A stretch of 22,196 bases of DNA. Origin: Bacteroidales bacterium UBA5342 (lineage in GTDB: Bacteria > Bacteroidota > Bacteroidia > Bacteroidales > UBA5342). The stretch spans positions 27,639 to 49,834 of the forward strand of contig DHQI01000014.1 in assembly GCA_002408065.1 (NCBI GenBank). Direction: 5' to 3'. A model generated the notes under the pieces. It was not told the DNA's origin. It was given only the letters and a program-made list of their open reading frames with translations, and did no database searches. The position numbers and the translations under genes were made by a program. Every line of letters begins with the position of its first letter. Within the stretch, counting starts at the first letter, position 1. Of this stretch, positions 14,744 to 22,196 are shown one piece after another.

Positions 14744-16372
14744 TTAATTCATAAACATTTTGATATCATCGTCTACTTCGCCTATGCCGCCGATACCGAA
14801 GTTTTCGATCAATACATTGGCTACATTTGGCGATAAGAAGGCTGGTAATGTAGGGCCCAGGTGAATGTTTTTCACCCCTAAGTGAAGCAATGCCAAAAGA
14901 ACGATAACGGCTTTTTGCTCGTACCAAGCTATATTGTAGGCTATTGGTAATTCGTTGATGTCGTTCAGTTCAAAAACTTCTTTTAGTTTAAGGGCGATAA
15001 CAGCCAAAGAGTAAGAGTCGTTACACTGCCCTGCATCCAATACACGTGGTATACCACCTATATCGCCAAGCGGCAATTTGTTGTAACGGTATTTAGCACA
15101 ACCTGCGGTCAGGATCACCGTGTCTTGTGGCAATTCCTGAGCAAACTGAGAATAGTAGTCGCGTCCTTTCATACGGCCGTCGCATCCTGCCATCACAAAG
15201 AATTTCTTGATCGCGCCTGTTTTTACAGCATCCACAACTTTGTCAGCCAGTTGCATGACCTGGTTGTGTGCAAAACCACCTACGATTTTACCTGTTTCAA
15301 TTTCGATAGGTGCTTCACACGTTTTAGCTTGGGCTATGATTTCTGAGAAATCTTTCTTGCCTTCTGCATTAGGCAGGATGTGTTTTACACCCGAAAAACC
15401 AGTAGCTCCTGTAGTGTAAATACGCTCTTTGTAAGCGGCTTTAGGAGGCGTGATACAGTTAGTGGTCATTAGGATAGGACCCTTGAACGAGGTAAATTCT
15501 TTGTCCTGTTGCCACCACGCATTACCATAGTTACCTACAAAGTGTTCATACTTTTTAAAGGCCGGGTAATAGTTGGCCGGTAGCATTTCTGAGTGAGTGT
15601 AAACATCTACGCCTGTGCCTTCGGTTTGCTTTAGTAGCTCTTCCATATCTTTCAGGTCGTGACCACTGATCAGGATCCCCGGGTTGTTGCGTACGCCCAG
15701 ATTTACTTCCGTTAGTTCTGGGTGTCCGTAGCTTTCGGTATTTGCTTGGTCAAGCAGTGCCATCACTTCTACGCCGTATTTACCACATTCCAATACTAAG
15801 TCCGTCAACTCATCGCCGCTAAGGCTATCGTCCAGTGTAGCCAGCATAGCTTTGTGCATAAAGTCGAAAACGCCTTCGTTTTTGTAAGTCAGTACTTCGG
15901 CGTGGTGGGCGTAGGCTGCCATTCCTTTTACACCGTAGGTCAGTAGCTCGCGCAGCGATCGTACATCTTCGTTTTTGGTACGTAATACGCCAATAGATTT
16001 AGCCTGAACAAGGAAACCTTTACGGTTGGCTTTCCAAGAGGCTATTTCGGGCCATTCTTGTATAGGCAACTCAGCTTTCATGGCTTCGCGTAGCTCTATA
16101 CCTTCCTCTATGCGTGCAGCAATATTATCATCGTCAAAGTTAGCGTTGGTGATGGTCACGAAAAGGCTTTCCATGACATAATGGTCGGCTTTTGCCGTGT
16201 CTTTTCCTGCTGCTTTAGCGGCTACTCTTAGGGTAGAAACACCTTTGGCTGTGTGTAGTAATAAATCTTGTAGAGCCGATGTTTCAGGGGCTTTACCACA
16301 TACTCCTTTTATTTCACATCCGGTGCCTTTAGCGGCTTCCTGACATTGATAACAAAACATATTTGAGTCCAT
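14744..16372 (-). CDS. hcp: Hydroxylamine reductase / hybrid-cluster protein (prismane)
   Basis: About 542 residues from the ATG at 16370-16372. The N-terminus carries the [4Fe-4S] motif CYQCQEAAKGTGCEIKGVC (CX2CX8CX5C, the form found in anaerobes). Hybrid-cluster ligands are visible in order: the His/Glu region in SGHDLKD and YTHSEMLPAN, Cys in MTTNCITPP, Cys in MAGCDGRMKGRDYY and TAGCAKYRYN, Cys in DAGQCNDSYS, and Glu in IAWYEQKAV. The protein acts in the cytosol on NO or hydroxylamine and can S-nitrosylate other proteins; the physiological reaction is still debated. The frame is open to a TTG at 16408, but homology begins at MFCYQC and that TTG overlaps a near-match promoter box GATATTTG (16406-16413). 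It is monocistronic, with its own terminator, and divergent from a TonB receptor. No clear CRP/FNR palindrome was identified. Confidence 0.96.
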   Translation of the reverse strand: MDSNMFCYQCQEAAKGTGCEIKGVCGKAPETSALQDLLLHTAKGVSTLRVAAKAAGKDTAKADHYVMESLFVTITNANFDDDNIAARIEEGIELREAMKAELPIQEWPEIASWKANRKGFLVQAKSIGVLRTKNEDVRSLRELLTYGVKGMAAYAHHAEVLTYKNEGVFDFMHKAMLATLDDSLSGDELTDLVLECGKYGVEVMALLDQANTESYGHPELTEVNLGVRNNPGILISGHDLKDMEELLKQTEGTGVDVYTHSEMLPANYYPAFKKYEHFVGNYGNAWWQQDKEFTSFKGPILMTTNCITPPKAAYKERIYTTGATGFSGVKHILPNAEGKKDFSEIIAQAKTCEAPIEIETGKIVGGFAHNQVMQLADKVVDAVKTGAIKKFFVMAGCDGRMKGRDYYSQFAQELPQDTVILTAGCAKYRYNKLPLGDIGGIPRVLDAGQCNDSYSLAVIALKLKEVFELNDINELPIAYNIAWYEQKAVIVLLALLHLGVKNIHLGPTLPAFLSPNVANVLIENFGIGGIGEVDDDIKMFMN

Positions 16373-16719
16373 AATTTTTCGTTTTTTTTGATTATTATTT
16401 TGATGCAAATATCTATTATCAAGAGCTGGGGAAAAGTAATAATTATTACAACTTGACTCTTTCGATGATAAAATAATTTCACATCGTGTTATTCGATTCT
16501 ATTGTTAGAGGTATGATTTTTCATCAAAATAGAATTCTCAGCCAAATCTTTTGGGACTCTTTATTTTGATATTTTTGTTGTGGTATGAGACGTCATTTAA
16601 GGCTTGATTTTTTGGGTTTTTTAAGTGAACAAAATATCATTTATTGTGTTTGTAATTGTTTTAGGTAGCATACTATTTTAATGTGTGTGTTATGCCTTAT
16701 AGAGTAATTTAAATAAACA
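16373..16719. promoter_or_regulatory. Divergent hcp / TonB-receptor regulatory region
   Basis: About 350 nt without a gene. A near -7 box for hcp lies at 16406-16413 on the minus strand. On the plus strand, TTG at 16551-16553 followed by TATTTTTG at 16570-16577 is a candidate promoter for the receptor, with a slightly short 16-nt spacing and a leader of roughly 135 nt. No confident riboswitch, Fur or FNR site was recognised. Confidence 0.35.
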
Positions 16720-19050
16720 ATGATAAAGAAAATTTTAACCTTTTTAATGTTAGCTATAACAGTGGGTCTTATAGCTGAAAATGATGGAACGGATGCCAAT
16801 GTGTTTGGTGATGTCCAAAGTCATGGAGAACACGTTCCTTTTGTGAGTATTATTATCGATGGCACCACCATAGGGACCACTACCGATGTAACGGGTCACT
16901 ATATGCTGATAGATTTACCAGTTGGTAAGCATACCTTGAAAGCTAAAGCCTTGGGCTATAAGGATGCTATTAAGGAGATTGAAGTGATTGCCGGTGAGAG
17001 TCAAGAGATTAATTTTGTGCTTGAAGAAGAAGTGATGCAGCTCGATGGGGTAGTGGTAACCGGTACCAAAACGTTCAAACGAAAGACTGATAGCCCTGTG
17101 ATTGTAGGAGTGTTAGAAGCGAAGATGTTAGACAATGTACAGGCTTGTAACATCTCTGAAGGTTTGAAGTTTCAGCCTGGTTTGCGTGTGGAGACCGACT
17201 GCCAGACCTGTAATTACACTCAGCTGCGTATGAATGGTTTGCAAGGTGGCTATTCCCAGATTTTGATCAATGGACGTCCTATTTTTTCGCCCCTGACTGG
17301 TCTTTACGGCATGGAGCAGATTCCCACTAATATGGTGGACCGCATAGAAGTGGTGCGAGGTGGTGGTTCAGCTCTTTATGGTTCCGGTGCTATAGGTGGT
17401 ACGGTGAATATCATTACGCGTATTCCTAAAGAGAGTGCCTATGATTTTCAGCTTAACCAGCAGTTAATAGCCGGTGAGGCTTCTGATAATATGATTAATG
17501 GTAATATCAATATGCTAACGCATAAGCATAATGCCGGAGCTTCTGTTTTTATTTCTCGTCGTGTGCGCGAAATGTATGATCAAAATGGGGATAATTTTTC
17601 TGAATTGCCTGAGCTGCGTAACAACTCCTTTGGTGCCAATGCCTTTTACCAGCCCACTGCTAATCAGAAGTTGGAGATGAACTTTAGCTCTATGTACGAG
17701 TACCGCTATGGTGGCGAGATGGTGGACAAACCCGCTTATCTGACCCAACAATCTGAAGAACGTACCCACCATGTGTTGATGGGAGGGCTGGACTATCAAA
17801 TCAATTTCAACGATGAAAACTCATCCTTTATAGCCTATTTTGCCGGACAAAACACCGACCGTGATCATTATACCGGTATTATTCCAGATAAAAAATCGGC
17901 CAATAATGATGCCTTGTACAATGCGCATATCAATCATCCGCCTTATGGTTATACTGAGAACCTGACCTTGCAAGGCGGGACACAAATAAACCACCGAGTA
18001 GAGGATTTCTTTGGTGGTAGTAATGTCCTTACCTTTGGTATGGAATATGTCTACGACGATGTATTTGATACCATTCCGTCTTATGGTTATGAGATAGATC
18101 AAACGACGGAAAACTTTGGTTTGTTTGCACAAAGCGACTGGACTGTGGCCGAGGGGATGACTGTGTTGGCCGGTTTACGCGCCGATAAGCATAATCTGGT
18201 GGACCGAATGATTGTGAGCCCGCGTGTATCTTTTCTTTATAAATACAAGACCAGTACACAGTTTAGGTTGACTTGGGGTACGGGCTTTCGTGCTCCGCAA
18301 GCTTTTGATAGCGATATGCACATTGCTTTTGCCGGTGGTGGTATTTCGCGCACGCTTTTAGCTGATAATTTGCATGAAGAGCGTTCCAATAGTTTTAGCG
18401 GATCGGTGAATTTTGACAAACCTACCGAAAATTGGGTGGCTGGTTTCACCTTAGAAGGTTTTTATACTAAGCTTTTCGATGCTTTTGTTTTGGAAGAATT
18501 AGGCGAAGACGCCTTAGGTACTATTTACGAAAAACGTAACAGTTCTGGTTCTACTGTTCAAGGCGGAACTTTGGAGTTGAGAGCCAATTACCGCCGAAAG
18601 ATTCAGTTGGAATCCGGTTATACCCTACAGACCAGTATGTATGATGAGGCTGTATCTTATTCTGATGATTTAGCCACTAAACGTGAATATTTGCGTACAC
18701 CTAACCAATATGGTTATTTTACCCTGACAGCGACGTCAAATGAAAAAATTAATGCCACGCTTAATGCCATCTATACGGGAAAGATGGATTTACTTCACGC
18801 AGCTGCTGCTAATGATGGCAGTGATGTTTATGTGACGACGCCTAACTTCTGGGAGTTTGGTGTGAAGGCCGGTTATACTTTTGCTCTGCAGACTGTGGAT
18901 AGTAAACTAGAGGTCTTTGGTGGTGTGAAAAACCTTTTTAATGCTTATCAAGACGATTTTGATATGGGAAAAGAACGCGACAGTGGCTACATTTATGGCC
19001 CTGCACAGCCACGTACTGTTTATGTTGGTTTGAGAATTAGAAGTCTGTAA
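16720..19050 (+). CDS. TonB-dependent outer-membrane receptor with CarboxypepD_reg-like N-terminal domain
   Basis: A 776-residue receptor. Residues 1-20 are a signal-peptide-like hydrophobic start. Residues 28-105 form a carboxypeptidase-regulatory-like beta domain (FGDVQSHGEHVPFVSIIIDG ... DVTGHYMLIDLPVG). LDGVVVTGTK (108-117) is the TonB-box region. The plug domain, about 124-235, holds MNGLQGGYSQILINGRP and IEVVRGGGSALYGSGAIGG. The remainder is a beta-barrel ending in the aromatic-rich, C-terminal RTVYVGLRIRSL strand. It resembles the CirA/FepA/BtuB branch that takes up iron-siderophores, haem or cobalamin; the substrate cannot be told. The plug carries a Cys pair, CQTC (161-164), plus Cys143. 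It is not a SusC, being shorter and having no SusD partner. It is followed 16 nt later by a VOC-fold gene and is divergent from hcp. Confidence 0.93.
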   Translation: MIKKILTFLMLAITVGLIAENDGTDANVFGDVQSHGEHVPFVSIIIDGTTIGTTTDVTGHYMLIDLPVGKHTLKAKALGYKDAIKEIEVIAGESQEINFVLEEEVMQLDGVVVTGTKTFKRKTDSPVIVGVLEAKMLDNVQACNISEGLKFQPGLRVETDCQTCNYTQLRMNGLQGGYSQILINGRPIFSPLTGLYGMEQIPTNMVDRIEVVRGGGSALYGSGAIGGTVNIITRIPKESAYDFQLNQQLIAGEASDNMINGNINMLTHKHNAGASVFISRRVREMYDQNGDNFSELPELRNNSFGANAFYQPTANQKLEMNFSSMYEYRYGGEMVDKPAYLTQQSEERTHHVLMGGLDYQINFNDENSSFIAYFAGQNTDRDHYTGIIPDKKSANNDALYNAHINHPPYGYTENLTLQGGTQINHRVEDFFGGSNVLTFGMEYVYDDVFDTIPSYGYEIDQTTENFGLFAQSDWTVAEGMTVLAGLRADKHNLVDRMIVSPRVSFLYKYKTSTQFRLTWGTGFRAPQAFDSDMHIAFAGGGISRTLLADNLHEERSNSFSGSVNFDKPTENWVAGFTLEGFYTKLFDAFVLEELGEDALGTIYEKRNSSGSTVQGGTLELRANYRRKIQLESGYTLQTSMYDEAVSYSDDLATKREYLRTPNQYGYFTLTATSNEKINATLNAIYTGKMDLLHAAAANDGSDVYVTTPNFWEFGVKAGYTFALQTVDSKLEVFGGVKNLFNAYQDDFDMGKERDSGYIYGPAQPRTVYVGLRIRSL

Positions 19051-19066
19051 ATTATAGTGAAGAGTG

Positions 19067-19435
19067 ATGAAAATAAATTTTAAACGAATAGACCATGTTC
19101 AGCTTAGCATTCTTCCCGGGACTGTCGATCAAGCGCGTGTCTTCTATTGTGATATTTTAGGTTTGAAGGAAATAGAGCGGCCTGCAGAGTTAAATCATAT
19201 TGAAGGGTTTTGGGCTGAAATGGGAAATACCCGTTTGCATATAGCCGTTGAAGAGCAGGTGTGTGATACACGTCGGCACCCCGCTTTTGAGGTCGAGGAT
19301 ATTGAGGACGTCAAATCCTACCTCTCGCAGAAAGGCGTCAAAATCAAAGAAGACCAGAAGTTGCCCGGTTTGTCACGTTTTTCTCTTATGGATCCTTGGG
19401 GTAACCGTATAGAACTGATAGAGAGAATACCCTGA
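19067..19435 (+). CDS. VOC (glyoxalase/bleomycin-resistance/dioxygenase) superfamily protein
   Basis: A 122-residue single-module VOC protein. Metal-ligand-like residues lie in the expected places: His near the start in IDHVQLSI, His in RLHIAVEE, His in RRHPAFEV and Glu in NRIELIE at the C-terminus. The PFGN/WGN-type turn is seen as DPWGNRIELIE. Family members include glyoxalase I, fosfomycin-type transferases and dioxygenases; no substrate can be assigned. A GTG at 19064 immediately before the ATG at 19067 is an alternative start, and a purine-rich GAAGAG lies just upstream. It sits 16 nt after the TonB receptor on the same strand, suggesting cotranscription. It converges with mutS. Confidence 0.87.
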   Translation: MKINFKRIDHVQLSILPGTVDQARVFYCDILGLKEIERPAELNHIEGFWAEMGNTRLHIAVEEQVCDTRRHPAFEVEDIEDVKSYLSQKGVKIKEDQKLPGLSRFSLMDPWGNRIELIERIP

Positions 19436-19480
19436 AGAGCTTTACAGGCGTGTATAATAAAAAGAGACTCAAGCCACTTT

Positions 19481-22093
19481 TTACTTCCCTATCAGCTTCT
19501 TAATTTCATTCAGCTTATTCAAGGCCTCCATCGGGGTTAGGTTGTTGATGTCGATGCCCGTGATTTCGTCGCGGACGCCTTCCAGAACGGGGTCGTCCAG
19601 TTGGAAAAAGCTAAGTTGCATACCTTCGCGGCTGTCGGCTATCTCATCTACTGATTTGCTGATGGCGGCGTTATCGTTGCGGCCGCGCTCCAGGTCTTCG
19701 AGCACTTGGTTGGCGCGGTGTACTACGCTAGGTGGCATACCTGCCATGCGGGCTACGTGGATACCGAAACTGTGCTCGCTGCCGCCTTCCTTCAGCTTAC
19801 GCATAAAGATGACCTTGTTGTCAATCTCCTTGATGGAAACATTGAAGTTCTTCACGCGTGGGAAGGATTTCTCCATCTCGTTAAGTTCGTGATAGTGGGT
19901 GGCAAAGAGTGTTTTAGCTTTAGCCTTGCTCTGTTCGTGAATAAACTCTACAATAGACCAGGCAATGGAGATACCGTCGTAAGTACTAGTTCCGCGTCCC
20001 AGCTCATCAAAGAGGATAAGGCTACGGTGCGAGATATTGTTCAGAATACTGGCGGCCTCGTTCATTTCCACCATAAAAGTCGATTCGCCTTGCGAGATGT
20101 TATCTGAGGCTCCCACACGGGTAAAGATTTTATCGACAATGCCAATTTTAGCTTCTCTTGCCGGTACAAAACTACCGATTTGAGCCATCAGTGTGATTAA
20201 GGCCGTTTGGCGCAGCAAGGCCGATTTACCCGACATATTAGGCCCGGTAATGATCATAATTTGTTGCGAAGTGCTGTCAAGGTATACATCGTTGGAGATG
20301 TATGGTTCGCCCTCGGGCAGTTGTTTTTCTATCACTGGGTGGCGTCCGTCTTTGATGTCTAGTTCGTCGCCCTCGGTAATTTCCGGTTTGTTGTAGCGGT
20401 TGCGTATAGCTACTAATGCTAAGGAGTGCAGGCAGTCCAGTTGTGCGATCAGATTAGCGTTGTTTTGCACCTCTGACATATATTCTGCCAATCCCAGAAC
20501 TAGTTCCGTATAAAGACGTGTTTCAATGATCAGAATTTTCTCCTCGGCACCTTGGATTTTGGTTTCCAGTTCTTTGAGCTCTTCGGTAATGTAGCGCTCG
20601 CCGCTGGTCAGCGTTTGTTTGCGTGTCCACTCCATAGGCACTTTGTCCTTGTGGGTGTTGCGGACTTCCAGATAATAGCCAAAGACGTTGTTGAAACCTA
20701 CTTTAAGGCTGTCGATACCGGTGGCTTCTTTTTCGCGTTCCAGCATTTTAGCCAGAATGTCTTTTGCATTAAAAGCGACGTCGCGTAGTTCATCCAGTTC
20801 GGCATTGAAACCATCAGCTATGACGCCCCCTTTGTTGAGCTGGGCAGCTGGTTCTGCTTTGATGGTTTCGTCTATTTTCTTAACGATTTCTGAACAAGGG
20901 TTTAGTCGGTCGGCTATGCTTTTGAGTCCGTCGTTGTCGGTATCGCTACAGTTTTCTTTTATAGGTACAATGGCTTTCAGGGCTACTTTAAGCTGTACCG
21001 TTTCGCGTGGTGTGATACGTCCCGTTGCTACTTTAGATACAATACGTTCCATATCGCCAATCAAGGCAATGCGGGCAGCTGTTTCGTCAGAAAAATGATC
21101 GTTTTGCGTGAAATATTCCACGATGGAGTGGCGTGTACGTATGGGCTTGGCATCTTTTAGCGGGAAAGATATCCAGCGTTTAAGCAAGCGGGCTCCCATA
21201 GGAGAAATGGTGCTGTCAAGCACATCGCACAGTGAGGTGCCACCTTCGAAGTTAGAGCCAAAAAGTTCCAGATTACGAATGGTAAAGCGGTCGAGCCACA
21301 CATAACGGTCTTCCTCTATGCGCGATAGAGTGGTAATGTTGCCAATGTTCTCGTGCTTGGTGATGTCCATATAGCTGAGCACCGCACCAGCTGCTGTGGT
21401 AGCCGTTTCTAGCTTGTCCACGCCAAAGCCTTTCAAATTTTTGGTCGAGAATTGACGCAAAAGACGCTCTTGTGCCGAGCTGCTTTCGTACACCCAGTCT
21501 TCCAGCTCAAAGGTGTAATGTTTTCCTCCAAAAGTACTGACAAAATCGTCGCGGCGGCTACGCTCGTAGATGATCTCTTTGGGGGCAAAGTTACCTATGA
21601 GTTTATCAATATAGTCAGTGTTGCCTTCGGCCAATAAAAATTCGCCGGTAGAGATATCAAGGAAGGCGATACCAATGTTTTTCTTTGAAAAATGGACGCT
21701 GGCCAGGAAGTTGTTTTCTTTGTGATCCAGTACGTTGCCGCTGGTGGTGACCCCGGGTGTTACTAGTTCGGTCACCCCGCGTTTAACGATTTTCTTGGTC
21801 GTTTTAGGGTCTTCCAATTGGTCACACACGGCCACACGTTGTCCTGCACGTATCAGCTTGGGCAGGTAAGTGTCCAGAGCGTGGTGCGGAAAACCCGCCA
21901 ACTCTATGGAAGATGCAGAACCGTTGGCACGACGTGTGAGCGTGATGCCCAGTAGCTCGGAGGTCTTGATAGCATCCTCACAAAAGGTTTCGTAGAAGTC
22001 CCCCACACGGAACAACAATATCGCCTCAGGGTATTTTGCTTTGATTTCAAAATACTGCTTCATCAAGGGGGTTTTTACTACTGCTTTGGCCAT
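19481..22093 (-). CDS. mutS: DNA mismatch repair protein MutS
   Basis: An 870-residue MutS of standard length, which binds base mismatches and small loops and recruits MutL. Domain order: mismatch-recognition domain with the F-x-E motif in GDFYETF (Phe33, Glu35), connector, core and clamp regions with YYLEVRNTHKDKVP, then the ABC ATPase with Walker A TGPNMSGKS near 612-622, FMVEMNEAASIL, Walker B LILFDELGRGTSTYDG near 697 and the ATHYHEL switch. Near 827 the segment MQLSFFQLDDP matches a beta-clamp-binding motif, followed by a short C-terminal helix region. The ATG at 22091-22093 gives MAKAVVKTPLMKQYFEIK, the usual start. It is monocistronic in this window; no terminator was seen after the stop codon. 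Confidence 0.97.
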   Translation of the reverse strand: MAKAVVKTPLMKQYFEIKAKYPEAILLFRVGDFYETFCEDAIKTSELLGITLTRRANGSASSIELAGFPHHALDTYLPKLIRAGQRVAVCDQLEDPKTTKKIVKRGVTELVTPGVTTSGNVLDHKENNFLASVHFSKKNIGIAFLDISTGEFLLAEGNTDYIDKLIGNFAPKEIIYERSRRDDFVSTFGGKHYTFELEDWVYESSSAQERLLRQFSTKNLKGFGVDKLETATTAAGAVLSYMDITKHENIGNITTLSRIEEDRYVWLDRFTIRNLELFGSNFEGGTSLCDVLDSTISPMGARLLKRWISFPLKDAKPIRTRHSIVEYFTQNDHFSDETAARIALIGDMERIVSKVATGRITPRETVQLKVALKAIVPIKENCSDTDNDGLKSIADRLNPCSEIVKKIDETIKAEPAAQLNKGGVIADGFNAELDELRDVAFNAKDILAKMLEREKEATGIDSLKVGFNNVFGYYLEVRNTHKDKVPMEWTRKQTLTSGERYITEELKELETKIQGAEEKILIIETRLYTELVLGLAEYMSEVQNNANLIAQLDCLHSLALVAIRNRYNKPEITEGDELDIKDGRHPVIEKQLPEGEPYISNDVYLDSTSQQIMIITGPNMSGKSALLRQTALITLMAQIGSFVPAREAKIGIVDKIFTRVGASDNISQGESTFMVEMNEAASILNNISHRSLILFDELGRGTSTYDGISIAWSIVEFIHEQSKAKAKTLFATHYHELNEMEKSFPRVKNFNVSIKEIDNKVIFMRKLKEGGSEHSFGIHVARMAGMPPSVVHRANQVLEDLERGRNDNAAISKSVDEIADSREGMQLSFFQLDDPVLEGVRDEITGIDINNLTPMEALNKLNEIKKLIGK

Positions 22094-22103
22094 ATCAATG
22101 GGT

Positions 22104-22196
22104 ATCCCGAAGTGTTGAAATTTTGAGGTGTCGGGATTTCGCTCCGCTCAAAATGTTAAAATGAGTTAATTTTTCTAATGATTCAATGATTCAATG
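22104..22196. repeat. Small inverted repeats and an octamer direct repeat upstream of mutS
   Basis: ATCCCGA (22104-22110) pairs with TCGGGAT (22131-22137), and TTTTGAG (22121-22127) pairs with CTCAAAA (22147-22153); the two stems overlap and are mutually exclusive. From 22178 the octamer ATGATTCA is repeated (22178-22185, 22186-22193) and continues to the window end, so a longer simple repeat may lie beyond it. Confidence 0.6.

Noticed and set aside
16440..16560. FNR/CRP-like palindrome in the hcp upstream region
   Set aside because: TTGA and TCAA/TGAT half-sites occur, but not with correct spacing and symmetry; none was good enough to report as a site.
20688..21098. 136-residue open frame antisense to mutS
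   Set aside because: Long antisense frames are expected in this gene. The mutS protein is complete and normal on the other strand, and the antisense product has no recognisable domain.

Overview
The window looks like a Bacteroidota chromosome, probably a Bacteroidales/Marinilabiliales-type anaerobe or facultative anaerobe. The reasons are a DUF4835 protein next to recN, an EFR1-type flavodoxin/ferredoxin, a hybrid-cluster protein, a CarboxypepD_reg-type TonB receptor, weak or absent Shine-Dalgarno sequences, and several promoters of the Bacteroidota form (TTG, 18-20 nt, TAnnTTTG). No tRNA, rRNA or CRISPR array was seen.

Layout. (1) 1-2104: end of ilvD, then ilvB, then a strong terminator; no ilvN or ilvC follows. 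(2) 2192-7226: a DJ-1/PfpI protein divergent from a DUF4835-recN-rlmB operon, then tatD. A perfect-register heptamer tandem array lies between rlmB and tatD, and a duplicated 15-bp hairpin unit lies between recN and rlmB. (3) 7228-8656: EFR1-type ferredoxin protein and a SAM-dependent methyltransferase, both on the minus strand. (4) About 8760-14680: an A+T-richer accessory island with all genes on the minus strand. It holds a coiled-coil protein with a uracil-DNA-glycosylase-like C-terminus, a second small protein with similar motifs, a large HEPN-like/STAND NTPase/TPR/cold-shock-like protein, and the C-terminal remnant of a tyrosine recombinase. Related imperfect palindromes carrying GTTRGC cores and CGCCA/TGGCG inner stems separate these units in the manner of gene cassettes. 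(5) 14744-19435: hcp, divergent from a TonB-dependent receptor followed by a VOC-fold gene. (6) 19481-22093: mutS, followed at the window edge by small repeats.

How it fits together. Regions 1-3, 5 and 6 are housekeeping or metabolic: branched-chain amino acid synthesis, DNA repair, rRNA methylation, nitrosative/redox stress and outer-membrane uptake. Region 4 is the unusual part. The large protein has the build of an NLR-like defence ATPase: a sensor-like repeat region, a STAND switch and a HEPN RNase-like effector motif, with an unexpected nucleic-acid-binding-like C-terminus. It sits in a cassette-like mobile context beside two possible nucleic-acid-acting proteins. A defence role is inference from architecture and context only.
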